Shown: in pieces, positions 1 through 5,432 of the stretch
Layout: each line of letters begins with the position of its first letter
How positions within the stretch are numbered: position 1 is the stretch's first letter
Origin: Thermodesulfobacteriota bacterium
GTDB taxonomy: Bacteria; Desulfobacterota; Desulfomonilia; Desulfomonilales; Desulfomonilaceae
DNA: 6,012 nucleotides
NCBI GenBank assembly: GCA_030837305.1
Contig: JAUPKT010000571.1
Span: 1-6,012 of the forward strand
Reading direction: 5' to 3'
Translations under genes and position numbers: made by a program
The notes under the pieces: generated by a model
Databases searched by the model: none
Told to the model about the DNA's origin: nothing
Seen by the model: only the letters and a program-made list of their open reading frames with translations

Positions 1-422
1 AGCATCACCAGATATGACATTTCTTCAGGAAGGCCGTTGTCTCTAGCCTGCTGTTTGAGCATAGGCAGGTACGGTCCAAGTGAGGAGAGATAGGTTTTTG
101 TAGTATTTCGTTGTTCGTAAGCGTATTTTCGTAAAAAAGCCCTTACTCGTGGTGTATTCTCTTCATTGGGAAGAGCCGGGAATGCGCTTTTCTTGACCGA
201 TGGGGCCTTGCTCGCAAAGGGACCGATTGAAATTGCATGAGAGAACGCGTTTGATATTGCAGGCCTGTAGTCAAGTTTATCCCTTAACACCGTTGCCGAT
301 GACGCGCATCCACACAGGGCGACGGCTGACAGGAGTAACAGGCTTATCGGAGCCCAAAGAGAACAAACTGACCTTTCTCCACTCCCATCCCAATCAGTGG
401 ATCGCTCCGAAGTTTTCAACAA
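1..422 (-). CDS. Probable MltD-like lytic transglycosylase lipoprotein, N-terminal part
   Basis: An open frame runs from TTG at 422 to the left window edge (about 140 codons) without a stop; the in-frame TGA at 432-434 bounds it upstream. It encodes a hydrophobic signal segment ISLLLLSAVALCGC with a plausible lipobox (LCGC, modified Cys about residue 39), then a low-complexity linker, then RVRAFLRKYAYEQRN, TYLSSLGPYLPMLKQQA and RDNGLPEEMSYLVM. The pattern 'YLPM-K-----GLPEE--YL-M' directly precedes the catalytic glutamate in MltD-type transglycosylases, which cleave peptidoglycan from the outer membrane. The catalytic Glu and any LysM repeats would be outside the window. The TTG start (422 or 419) has GAGGA six to nine bases upstream, but it gives an unusually acidic n-region. 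An alternative is that an indel hides a start at the ATG at 388, whose frame (MGVEKGQFVLFGLR) ends near the signal segment. Confidence 0.72.
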   Translation of the reverse strand, partial: MLKTSERSTDWDGSGERSVCSLWAPISLLLLSAVALCGCASSATVLRDKLDYRPAISNAFSHAISIGPFASKAPSVKKSAFPALPNEENTPRVRAFLRKYAYEQRNTTKTYLSSLGPYLPMLKQQARDNGLPEEMSYLVM

Positions 423-451
423 TTCTGTTCCTCATGCGCACAGGACTTCAT
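416..451 (-). CDS. Possible 11-residue leader ORF ahead of the lipoprotein gene
   Basis: ATG at 451 is preceded by AGGAGG ten bases upstream and encodes MKSCAHEEQNC followed by TGA. The stop overlaps the second TTG start candidate (417-419) of the next gene, so it could couple translation into that gene. It is too short to judge by composition, and the Shine-Dalgarno spacing is somewhat long. It may be only a by-product of a strong ribosome binding site. Confidence 0.2.
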   Translation of the reverse strand: MKSCAHEEQNC

Positions 452-476
452 GGGGCCCTTTCCTCCTTGTAGCGCA

Positions 477-504
477 ATATTATCAGAATGGTCTGCAGTG
501 TCAA
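477..504 (-). promoter_or_regulatory. Probable sigma70 promoter of the lipoprotein gene
   Basis: On the minus strand, TTGACA (499-504) is followed after 16 bases by TAATAT (477-482), four of six matches to the -10 consensus. The transcript would start near 470, just before the AAGGAGG run at 460-466. The gap from the kinase stop to here (505-692) shows no gene and no clear terminator. Confidence 0.5.
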
Positions 505-692
505 TCAGTCAATTTTCATGGGAGACAACTCTATCCACCGCCGGAGCTATTAGGTGTAATGGTCGGTTTACTATTGGGAACAGGGCGAAAGACGTCCTCT
601 TCACTGTTAAGATTTCAATAAACCCCTCAGCATTCCCTCACCGCCCAATCATTAAGATAGTAAATCCGGATCCTGAGGACATGAGACAATCG

Positions 693-1406
693 TTACGTAC
701 TGAGGTGCGACGGGAATTGCAGGACCACTCCACATCTCGTCGTATTGATCTGTCCTCCCAGTGTAGATAGTACGCTTGCGGCCTCTTGCAGGCCGTAACC
801 GACTGCATCGTTTTCTTGCTCATCTTGCAGTCGAAATGTATCCCGCCACTCAATATGAACTTGAGGTCTCTCCTCCTCCAAATAAAGTCTTATTTCAAGA
901 ACCTTGTCATACGGCAAGCCGGCTCCCTCGTGTTTCCTGCCAACCGATTCTACCGCATCTCTTGCAAAGGCGAGAGAACTGACCAAGAGGCTCTCCGTGG
1001 TCTGAACATCGAGACTCGTACTATAATGTGCTTCATTTATTCCCAGAACAACTCGAATGCCTCTTCCCGAAAGCTGCTGTCCCATTAGAGAGAGGATCGT
1101 TTCGATGGTGGTCTTCAAATCGGTGCCATTTTCGGAGGATGGCGGCCCCTTGATGAACTTGCGGAGCACTTCTATTGTGTCGCCCGCCTTCCGAACTTGG
1201 GAAGCGACCAATTCAAGCCGCTGTAGGAAAAAACTGCGCTCTTCATGGGACAATCCGCTCCGTTGAGTTCCCAGTTTGAGAACTTGTGTGGCAATCATGA
1301 TTGCATTGAGCGGCTGGGATATTTCGTGAGCAAAACCCCCTAATACCTCCCTCAAAGCCTTGAGGCGGACAATGTCCTCGGTTAAGAGGGACTGAGGGGC
1401 TTCCAT
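693..1406 (-). CDS. Sensor-less histidine-kinase-like protein with degenerate ATPase domain
   Basis: A 237-residue protein with no membrane segment and no recognisable sensor domain. Residues 15-85 form a HisKA-type dimerisation helix pair with the H-box GGFAHEISQPLNAI, the phosphoacceptor candidate being His27; the 'HEI-QPL' form resembles the FixL/DctB type of kinases. The C-terminal part keeps the outline of a GHKL ATPase domain (ESLLVSSLAFARDAVES at 138-154; GYGL at 203-206; STLGGQI at 214-220), but the usual N-box asparagine is Phe147, no DxGxG G1 box is visible, and the ATP lid is shortened to about a dozen residues. It may thus act as a phosphatase, scaffold or phosphotransfer protein and not as an autokinase. 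The ATG at 1406 follows GAGG by six bases and lies 16 bases after the rny stop, indicating an operon. No response regulator is adjacent. Confidence 0.82.
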   Translation of the reverse strand: MEAPQSLLTEDIVRLKALREVLGGFAHEISQPLNAIMIATQVLKLGTQRSGLSHEERSFFLQRLELVASQVRKAGDTIEVLRKFIKGPPSSENGTDLKTTIETILSLMGQQLSGRGIRVVLGINEAHYSTSLDVQTTESLLVSSLAFARDAVESVGRKHEGAGLPYDKVLEIRLYLEEERPQVHIEWRDTFRLQDEQENDAVGYGLQEAASVLSTLGGQINTTRCGVVLQFPSHLST

Positions 1407-1422
1407 AGATGACCTCGTTCAA

Positions 1423-2985
1423 CTATCGAGCGTATTCCACTGCTCTACTCTCTTTAATGACTACTATTTTGATTTGCCCGGGATACGACAATTCCTTTTC
1501 TATCTTTTTCCTTATATCCCGCGCCAAAAGGCTCAAGCCGTCCTCGGAAATGTTGGTATTTTCTACAATGATCCGTATTTCTCGACCAGCCTGAATGGCA
1601 AAGGATTTGCTCACCCCTTTAAAGGAGTCCGCGATCCTCTCCAGATCTTCAAGCCTCTTTACATAGTTTTCAAGCATTTCTCTGCGCGCTCCCGGCCTTG
1701 CAGCGGAGAGTGTGTCGGCTGCTTGCACGAGAGCAGCTATCGTGCTTGAAGGCTCTTCGTCTCCGTGATGGGCCGCGATGGCATTCACTATGAGCGATGA
1801 TTCTCCAAATCGACGGGCAATATCCGCTCCAATGACGGCATGAGCGCCCTCGACTTCATGATCTATGGCTTTACCTATGTCATGCAACAGTCCTGCCCGT
1901 TTGGCTTTCTTTTGGTTAAGACCCAACTCTGCGGCCATAATGCCGCACAAAAATGCGACCTCAACGGAATGGAGATAGACGTTCTGTGCATAGGATGTTC
2001 TATATTTCAGTTTGCCAAGCAGTTTGATCAATTCCGCGTGTATGCCGTGGACCCCAACGTCGAAACTGGCTTGTTCCCCCGCTTCTATTATGGTCTCCTC
2101 GACTTCTCGCGCGACTTTTTTTACGACTTCCTCTATTCGCGCCGGATGAATTCTCCCATCGTTTATGAGCCTCTCCAGAGAGATGCGAGCCACTTCTCGT
2201 CTTATGGAGTTGTATCCCGATAATATGACGGCTTCCGGAGTGTCATCAATAATGAGGTCGATACCTGTGGCGGCCTCGATAGCCCTTATATTTCGCCCCT
2301 CACGTCCAATAATGCGGCCCTTCATTTCTTCATTGGGGAGGTTCACGACAGAGACGGTTCTTTCGGCCACATAATCGGCGGCATATCTGCCGGTGGCTGT
2401 AGCAATAATCTCTTTGGCTTTCTTGTCTGCTTGGGTCGCTGTCTCTTCTTCTATCTGCCGGATGATACGAGCACTTTCAATTCTGGTTTCATCTTCGACT
2501 TTTTTGAGAATGAGTTCCTTAGCTTCTGAAGTAGACATGCCGGCCAATTGTTCTAATTTCTCATTCTGTTTTCTGAGCAGATTCTCGGCTTCTTTTTCTT
2601 TGTCCTTGGCCCGTTTATGGGCACTCTCAATTTCTTTTTCCTGTTTAACTAAAGCCTGTTCTTTTGTTTCAATGTGACCGGTCTTGCGTTCAAGATGTTC
2701 TTCCTTCTTCAAAAGCCGAGATTCACGAGCAGAAAACTCCGCTCTCCGTTCCCGGATTTCATTTTCCATGTCAGCTCTGGCCTGAAACAATTTGTCTTTG
2801 GCCTGTAGCAAGGCTTCTTTTTTGATGGTCTCGGCTTCTTTATCCGCGTCTCTGAGAACCTCAGAGGCTCTCAACTGAGCGGAATTAAGGCGACTTCGGT
2901 CAATCGCCCTTGCTCCGACATAACCAGCTACGATCCCCACTATGAGTCCAACAAGGGAAGGAATCAAATCAGCGAGAGATTCCAC
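1423..2985 (-). CDS. rny: Ribonuclease Y
   Basis: Membrane-anchored endoribonuclease that initiates mRNA decay. The 520 residues match the family length. Layout: N-terminal membrane anchor (about 7-27, [19 protein letters not shown]); a long charged coiled coil (about 33-200) rich in Glu/Lys heptads; a KH RNA-binding domain with [15 protein letters not shown] (223-237) and the [15 protein letters not shown] strand; and an HD hydrolase domain with His339, the metal-binding pair His368-Asp369 in LLHDIGKA, His406-His407 in AAHHGDEEP, and Asp424 in [16 protein letters not shown]. The C-terminus [20 protein letters not shown] is the near-invariant family ending. The start is the GTG at 2985, with GGAGG five bases upstream, giving a short periplasmic or outer tip before the anchor. 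It is followed after 16 bases by the kinase-like gene, so the two are likely co-transcribed. No key catalytic residue is missing. Confidence 0.97.
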   Translation of the reverse strand: MESLADLIPSLVGLIVGIVAGYVGARAIDRSRLNSAQLRASEVLRDADKEAETIKKEALLQAKDKLFQARADMENEIRERRAEFSARESRLLKKEEHLERKTGHIETKEQALVKQEKEIESAHKRAKDKEKEAENLLRKQNEKLEQLAGMSTSEAKELILKKVEDETRIESARIIRQIEEETATQADKKAKEIIATATGRYAADYVAERTVSVVNLPNEEMKGRIIGREGRNIRAIEAATGIDLIIDDTPEAVILSGYNSIRREVARISLERLINDGRIHPARIEEVVKKVAREVEETIIEAGEQASFDVGVHGIHAELIKLLGKLKYRTSYAQNVYLHSVEVAFLCGIMAAELGLNQKKAKRAGLLHDIGKAIDHEVEGAHAVIGADIARRFGESSLIVNAIAAHHGDEEPSSTIAALVQAADTLSAARPGARREMLENYVKRLEDLERIADSFKGVSKSFAIQAGREIRIIVENTNISEDGLSLLARDIRKKIEKELSYPGQIKIVVIKESRAVEYAR

Positions 2986-3167
2986 TGTTCCCTCCGTTTA
3001 CGGCAGTATGATGGGATGCTTTGAAGAGAGAAAATCAGACTAAGAAACTGGGAGTCAAGGTTGATTGAAGAGAAGTAGTTCCTGATTTCTCCGATATATA
3101 TTTATCTCCGCGAAACGACCTGCGGTTGACATCACATCCCATTAATTGTGTATTAAAATATATACTC
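2986..3167 (-). other. Leader region between 6S RNA and rny
   Basis: This is the remainder of the 406-base gap between zapA and rny. It opens with an AT-rich run (around 3150-3166), contains a second AT-rich patch next to two CGGAGA copies (around 3090-3112), and ends with the ribosome binding site GGAGG at 2991-2995, five bases before the rny GTG. I see no open reading frame with a ribosome binding site, no hairpin with a U-tract and no -35/-10 pair of convincing quality. rny may therefore be read from the upstream promoter or from a non-sigma70 promoter. Confidence 0.5.
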
Positions 3168-3176
3168 AATCGGAAG
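3168..3176. repeat. Right partner (3' of the RNA) of the inverted repeat around 6S RNA
   Basis: On the minus strand this reads CTTCCGATT, an exact reverse complement of 3379-3387 on the far side of the 6S RNA. It begins three bases after the inferred mature 3' end and is followed by an AT-rich stretch. Confidence 0.6.
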
Positions 3177-3178
3177 TG

Positions 3179-3364
3179 GATGAGTCCCCCGCAATCGGCC
3201 GTGGAGACAGATCTTTTGAACCTGGTTTCCCAGGTGGGAACCTTGCTACTGTTTAAGGCTTCCTGCTTCGAGGCAGGCCTGCGCACCACAGTCGGTTCTA
3301 GTTCCCTTATTTTGAGTGTTGGCTCAAAAAATTACTGCCAATCACGAACCGCGCAGGGGACATC
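3179..3364 (-). ncRNA. ssrS: 6S RNA
   Basis: 6S RNA mimics an open promoter and sequesters sigma70-RNA polymerase, mainly in slow growth. The segment of about 186 nt folds as expected. The closing stem pairs GUCCCCUGCG (from 3361) with the complementary segment ending in GGGGGAC (to 3184), with one G-U near each end, extended by CGG/GCC, GUG/CAC and GGCAG/CUGUC. A large central open region follows, then an upper stem GGGAAC/GUUCCC and ACUGU/ACAGU, and an apical hairpin CCUGC-CUCGAA-GCAGG (3262-3277). The segment AAGCCTTAAAC (3251-3261) matches the most conserved stretch of E. coli 6S RNA. The 3' strand of the central region holds a GNRA-loop hairpin, ACCUGG-GAAA-CCAGGU (3220-3235). Position right after zapA supports the call. 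I see no convincing private promoter, so it may be processed from the zapA message. The exact ends are inferred from pairing. Confidence 0.88.
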
Positions 3365-3378
3365 AAACTGATGATTCG

Positions 3379-3387
3379 CTTCCGATT
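3379..3387. repeat. Left partner (5' of the RNA) of a 9-base inverted repeat around 6S RNA
   Basis: On the minus strand this reads AATCGGAAG and is the exact reverse complement of CTTCCGATT at 3168-3176. The two copies bracket the 6S RNA, so the precursor transcript could close an extra outer helix outside the mature RNA. Confidence 0.6.
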
Positions 3388-3391
3388 TAAG

Positions 3392-3631
3392 TCAAGAGAG
3401 GCCGCTTTTTCTTTTCTTGGTATCTCTCTTGGTCCGCTCCTGTAGCCTTCTTTCTTGGAACATTTCGTCCGTAATGTTGAGTAGTGTCAAGATTGCCAGA
3501 TCCAACGTAGAAAGGACTGTTCCCTTCTTCCTAATGTTCTCAGCCCTTTCGTTTATAAAATCAGCCAGCATCTCAACATATTTTGTTTCTCCATGCCCTT
3601 TTATGCCATAGTCTCGCCCGAACAAACGCAC
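3392..3631 (-). CDS. zapA: Cell division protein ZapA
   Basis: ZapA binds FtsZ and promotes bundling of its protofilaments at midcell. The protein is short (79 residues from GTG 3631, 82 from GTG 3640) and has the family layout: an N-terminal beta strand RLFGRDYGIKG, then ETKYVEMLADFINERAENI, the conserved core STLDLAILTLLNITDEMFQ, and a C-terminal charged helix. The conserved L-A-I-L-x-L-x-N-I-x-D-E core is the most diagnostic piece. The frame is open upstream to 3719 but offers no ATG, GTG or TTG there, so the choice is between the two GTG codons. The tail RTKRDTKKRKSGLS is very basic. zapA followed directly by a 6S RNA is a linkage known widely in proteobacteria, and here the RNA begins about 27 bases after the stop. 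Confidence 0.88.
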   Translation of the reverse strand: MRLFGRDYGIKGHGETKYVEMLADFINERAENIRKKGTVLSTLDLAILTLLNITDEMFQERRLQERTKRDTKKRKSGLS

Positions 3632-3639
3632 CCGAACCA

Positions 3640-3643
3640 CTCC
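3640..3643 (-). promoter_or_regulatory. Ribosome binding site GGAG that selects the zapA start
   Basis: GGAG on the minus strand lies eight bases before the GTG at 3631. The GTG at 3640 overlaps this GGAG and has no Shine-Dalgarno of its own at a usable distance, so the downstream GTG is preferred. Confidence 0.5.
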
Positions 3644-3696
3644 AGTGGTATTTTCAGATATGCCGTCTGCACCAGCGGAGGTGGAATTTGGTCTGG

Positions 3697-3918
3697 TCAG
3701 GTAAAAGCCTCCAGCTTCTCAATGATTCTATCCAACTTGCCTTTTGCCGCCTTATGGTCCTTCTGGAGTTTCTTGATTGTTCGATCCAGTTCTCCTATCC
3801 TTTTGTCTCTTTTTTCCAATTCCTTGCCGAAACGCTCTTGTTCTCTTTTGGATTGGTCATTCTGCTCTATGAGATGCATGATCTTCTCTTCGAGAAGAGC
3901 AAGCTTTTCGGAGTCCAT
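3697..3918 (-). CDS. Short coiled-coil protein upstream of zapA (ZapB-like)
   Basis: A 73-residue, highly charged protein that is helical from end to end (EKLALLEEKIMHLIEQ ... RIGELDRTIKKLQKD ... KLDRIIEKLEAF), with leucine/isoleucine heptad spacing typical of a dimeric parallel coiled coil. It has no membrane segment or enzymatic motif. Size, composition and position directly before zapA match the ZapB-like division proteins annotated in many deltaproteobacteria, which are thought to bridge or stabilise the FtsZ ring through ZapA. The ATG at 3918 is preceded by AGGGAG six bases upstream, a strong ribosome binding site, and by the consensus promoter at 3955-3982. Its TGA is about 65 bases before the preferred zapA start. 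Coiled coils align easily by chance, so the assignment rests on context more than on sequence. Confidence 0.75.
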   Translation of the reverse strand: MDSEKLALLEEKIMHLIEQNDQSKREQERFGKELEKRDKRIGELDRTIKKLQKDHKAAKGKLDRIIEKLEAFT

Positions 3919-3954
3919 GGGAATCTCCCTTTAGGTTTATTGAGATCCGCTTTG

Positions 3955-3982
3955 ATTATATTTCTTTAGCAATATGTGTCAA
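3955..3982 (-). promoter_or_regulatory. Sigma70-type promoter of the zapB-zapA-ssrS unit
   Basis: On the minus strand the -35 box is TTGACA (3977-3982) and the -10 box is TATAAT (3955-3960), both exact consensus, with a 16-base AT-rich spacer. The expected transcript start is near 3948, which gives a leader of about 30 bases before the ATG at 3918. It is the best promoter in the window and sits in the only clean break between the glmU-dus-fis block and the zapB block. Confidence 0.85.
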
Positions 3983-4080
3983 GAATTATGTTGAAGACCG
4001 CCGGGCTCTCCAACTGAGTGTCATCCACAGGGACAAGAATGAATAGTAGTTCAATGCTTGCGCTTGGAAACATGATCTGG

Positions 4081-4140
4081 AGACATCACCTTACCCAAAG
4101 TTGCAAAAAACCATGACTTCCAAATCCCCTGACGATGTCT
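4081..4140. repeat. 7-base inverted repeat just after the fis stop
   Basis: On the minus strand, AGACATC directly follows the fis TAA, and GATGTCT occurs 46 bases later (4081-4087). The arms are perfect, but the interior has no strong stem and there is no U-tract after the second arm, so it does not look like a classical intrinsic terminator. It could be part of the 3' end structure of the glmU-dus-fis message or chance. Confidence 0.25.
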
Positions 4141-4470
4141 TTAGGCTCGCCCTTCGTCCGTTTCCGTGGTCAACGACTCTTTCATTTTTTGGATCTTCCG
4201 ATGAAAGGTATTGCGACTTATCCCCAACCGCTCGGCTGCCTGAAGTTTGTTGCCCCGGCTTCTTTCAAGAACCCTTATAATCAGACGTCTTTCGACTTCC
4301 CCCATGATGAGCGGGTGAATGTTGTTCACGCCGTTGTCGAAGAGATATTCCACGAGAAGGTCTATGGACTCCCCGATGCTCTTCTCGGGAAGTCCCCTCG
4401 CTGTCTCATCCGCTAACGGAGCCTCAGGATTTCTCTCGCTTCCTTCCTTCCCGACTTCGTCCCTCTTCAT
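4141..4470 (-). CDS. fis: Fis-family DNA-binding protein
   Basis: Small helix-turn-helix protein of 109 residues. The start is taken at the ATG at 4470, whose last two bases form part of the dus stop codon (ATGA overlap), and not at the upstream in-frame ATG at 4632, which would lie deep inside dus. From about residue 31 the protein aligns along its length with E. coli Fis: an amphipathic dimerisation helix (SIGESIDLLVEYLFDNG), then GEVERRLIIRVLERSRGN, matching the Fis 'AEVEQPLLDMVMQYTRGN' segment, then the recognition helix-turn-helix QAAERLGISRNTFHRKIQKM. The same C-terminal HTH_8 fold ends NtrC-type activators, but no AAA+ or receiver domain is present, so it is a free-standing Fis-like protein. 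The first 30 residues are charged and unlike Fis. It may act as a nucleoid protein or local regulator; the targets are unknown. Confidence 0.9.
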   Translation of the reverse strand: MKRDEVGKEGSERNPEAPLADETARGLPEKSIGESIDLLVEYLFDNGVNNIHPLIMGEVERRLIIRVLERSRGNKLQAAERLGISRNTFHRKIQKMKESLTTETDEGRA

Positions 4471-5432
4471 ATAATTGCAGCCTTCCCAAAAAAAGTTTTC
4501 AACAATTGAAAGATCGTGTTCGGAGTCTCTTCTCGAAAAACCCGGCTCCGAAAATCGGCTCCGTTTTCGAATCCACGAGAATACCACCCGAGATGCTTTC
4601 TCATACGCCTCACAGCTCTTTGGGTACCCCACATCTCCTGGGACAGCTCAAAGTGTGACACGATAATATCCAGAACACTACTTGCGGTGACACTTTGACC
4701 GTGCTTATTACCCAGACTCGCCATAACCGTCTTCAGAAACCACGGCCTTCCGAGTGAACCGCGGCCAATCATAATGCCGTCGCAGCCGGTTTCTCGGATC
4801 ATGGCCTGAGCCTCCGGCACATCCGAGATGCCGCCGTTCCCTATGACCGGTACGCCGACAGATTCCTTGACCCTCCTGATTACCCCCAAGGACGGTGGAC
4901 CTGAATGCCTGTTCGATCGAATTCTTGAATGTATTATTATAGCATCAACTCCCTCAGATTCAATCATTTTGGCAAAGTCCGGTGCGTTTTGATTATGGAC
5001 ATCCCAACCAGACCTTATTTTGACGGTAAGGGGTACGGTAATGGCCTTCTTCACGGCACCGACAATTTTTCCAGCCAACGGTTCATTCCTCATGAGCGCG
5101 ACGCCGGAACCGCTGTGCACGACTTTTCGTGCCGGACACCCCATGTTGATGTCTATGCCTGCTGCGCCCATTTCCTGGAGTTTTTCTGCAGCTTTCGCCA
5201 TTACCGTGGGATCATTGCCACTTATTTGACAGATCGTGGGTCTTTGGTGGTCGGCCAAACGTAGCGTCTCAAGGTTTCGAGCCGATGCCACAACGGCACA
5301 TGAACTTATCATTTCAGTCCACAGAGCGGAGACCCCGAAGCGTTCAACTGTTTTTCGGAAAGGAAAATCCGTAATTCCTGCCATGGGAGCCAAGAATGTA
5401 TTTCCTTCCAGATCAAGGTTACCTATTCTCAT
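4467..5432 (-). CDS. dus: tRNA-dihydrouridine synthase (DusB-like)
   Basis: FMN-dependent, NADPH-using enzyme that reduces uridines in the D-loop of tRNA. The 321 residues match the usual Dus length. The N-terminal TIM barrel shows [13 protein letters not shown] (14-26), the catalytic loop [11 protein letters not shown] with Cys99, VKIRSGW with Lys138 as FMN ligand, a His at 168, IGNGGI (197-202) and the phosphate-binding [10 protein letters not shown] (222-231). The C-terminal helical tRNA-binding domain has [12 protein letters not shown] (277-288). The segment after His168 reads HSR where many homologues have HGR. The ATG at 5432 lies inside the end of glmU and gives the expected DusB-type N-terminus (MRIGNL); there is no close Shine-Dalgarno, which fits translational coupling to glmU. 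Its TGA overlaps the ATG of the fis-like gene. The dus-fis order is the same as dusB-fis in E. coli, which favours the DusB subfamily, though the exact uridine modified cannot be read from sequence. Confidence 0.95.
   Translation of the reverse strand: MRIGNLDLEGNTFLAPMAGITDFPFRKTVERFGVSALWTEMISSCAVVASARNLETLRLADHQRPTICQISGNDPTVMAKAAEKLQEMGAAGIDINMGCPARKVVHSGSGVALMRNEPLAGKIVGAVKKAITVPLTVKIRSGWDVHNQNAPDFAKMIESEGVDAIIIHSRIRSNRHSGPPSLGVIRRVKESVGVPVIGNGGISDVPEAQAMIRETGCDGIMIGRGSLGRPWFLKTVMASLGNKHGQSVTASSVLDIIVSHFELSQEMWGTQRAVRRMRKHLGWYSRGFENGADFRSRVFREETPNTIFQLLKTFFGKAAII

Noticed and set aside
200..770. Plus-strand open frames in the left part of the window
   Set aside because: They lie opposite the lipoprotein gene and its promoter region, have no good ribosome binding sites, and their compositions are not protein-like.
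638..853. 71-codon minus-strand frame overlapping the end of the kinase-like gene
   Set aside because: The kinase frame ends naturally after the GGQI...VVLQFPS strand, and the other frame has no family resemblance or ribosome binding site.
1423..2677. Several long plus-strand frames antisense to rny
   Set aside because: These mirror the coding bias of rny; rny itself has all family domains and catalytic residues.
3126..3156. TTGACA on the plus strand facing the 6S RNA, a possible antisense promoter
   Set aside because: The nearest -10-like hexamer (TATTAA) lies 19 bases away and matches only four of six positions; other AT-rich hexamers are at worse spacing.
3035..3289. 84-codon minus-strand open frame across the 6S RNA and rny leader
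   Set aside because: It overlaps the structured RNA, has no ribosome binding site, and its translation resembles no protein family.
3390..3395. TTGACT at the zapA stop as the -35 box of a private 6S RNA promoter
   Set aside because: No acceptable -10 hexamer occurs at 16-18 bases; the best AATCAT would be only 13 bases away.
4468..4632. 54-residue N-terminal extension of the Fis-like protein starting at ATG 4632
   Set aside because: It lies wholly inside the conserved end of dus in another frame, and the ATGA overlap at 4470 gives a normal Fis-sized product.
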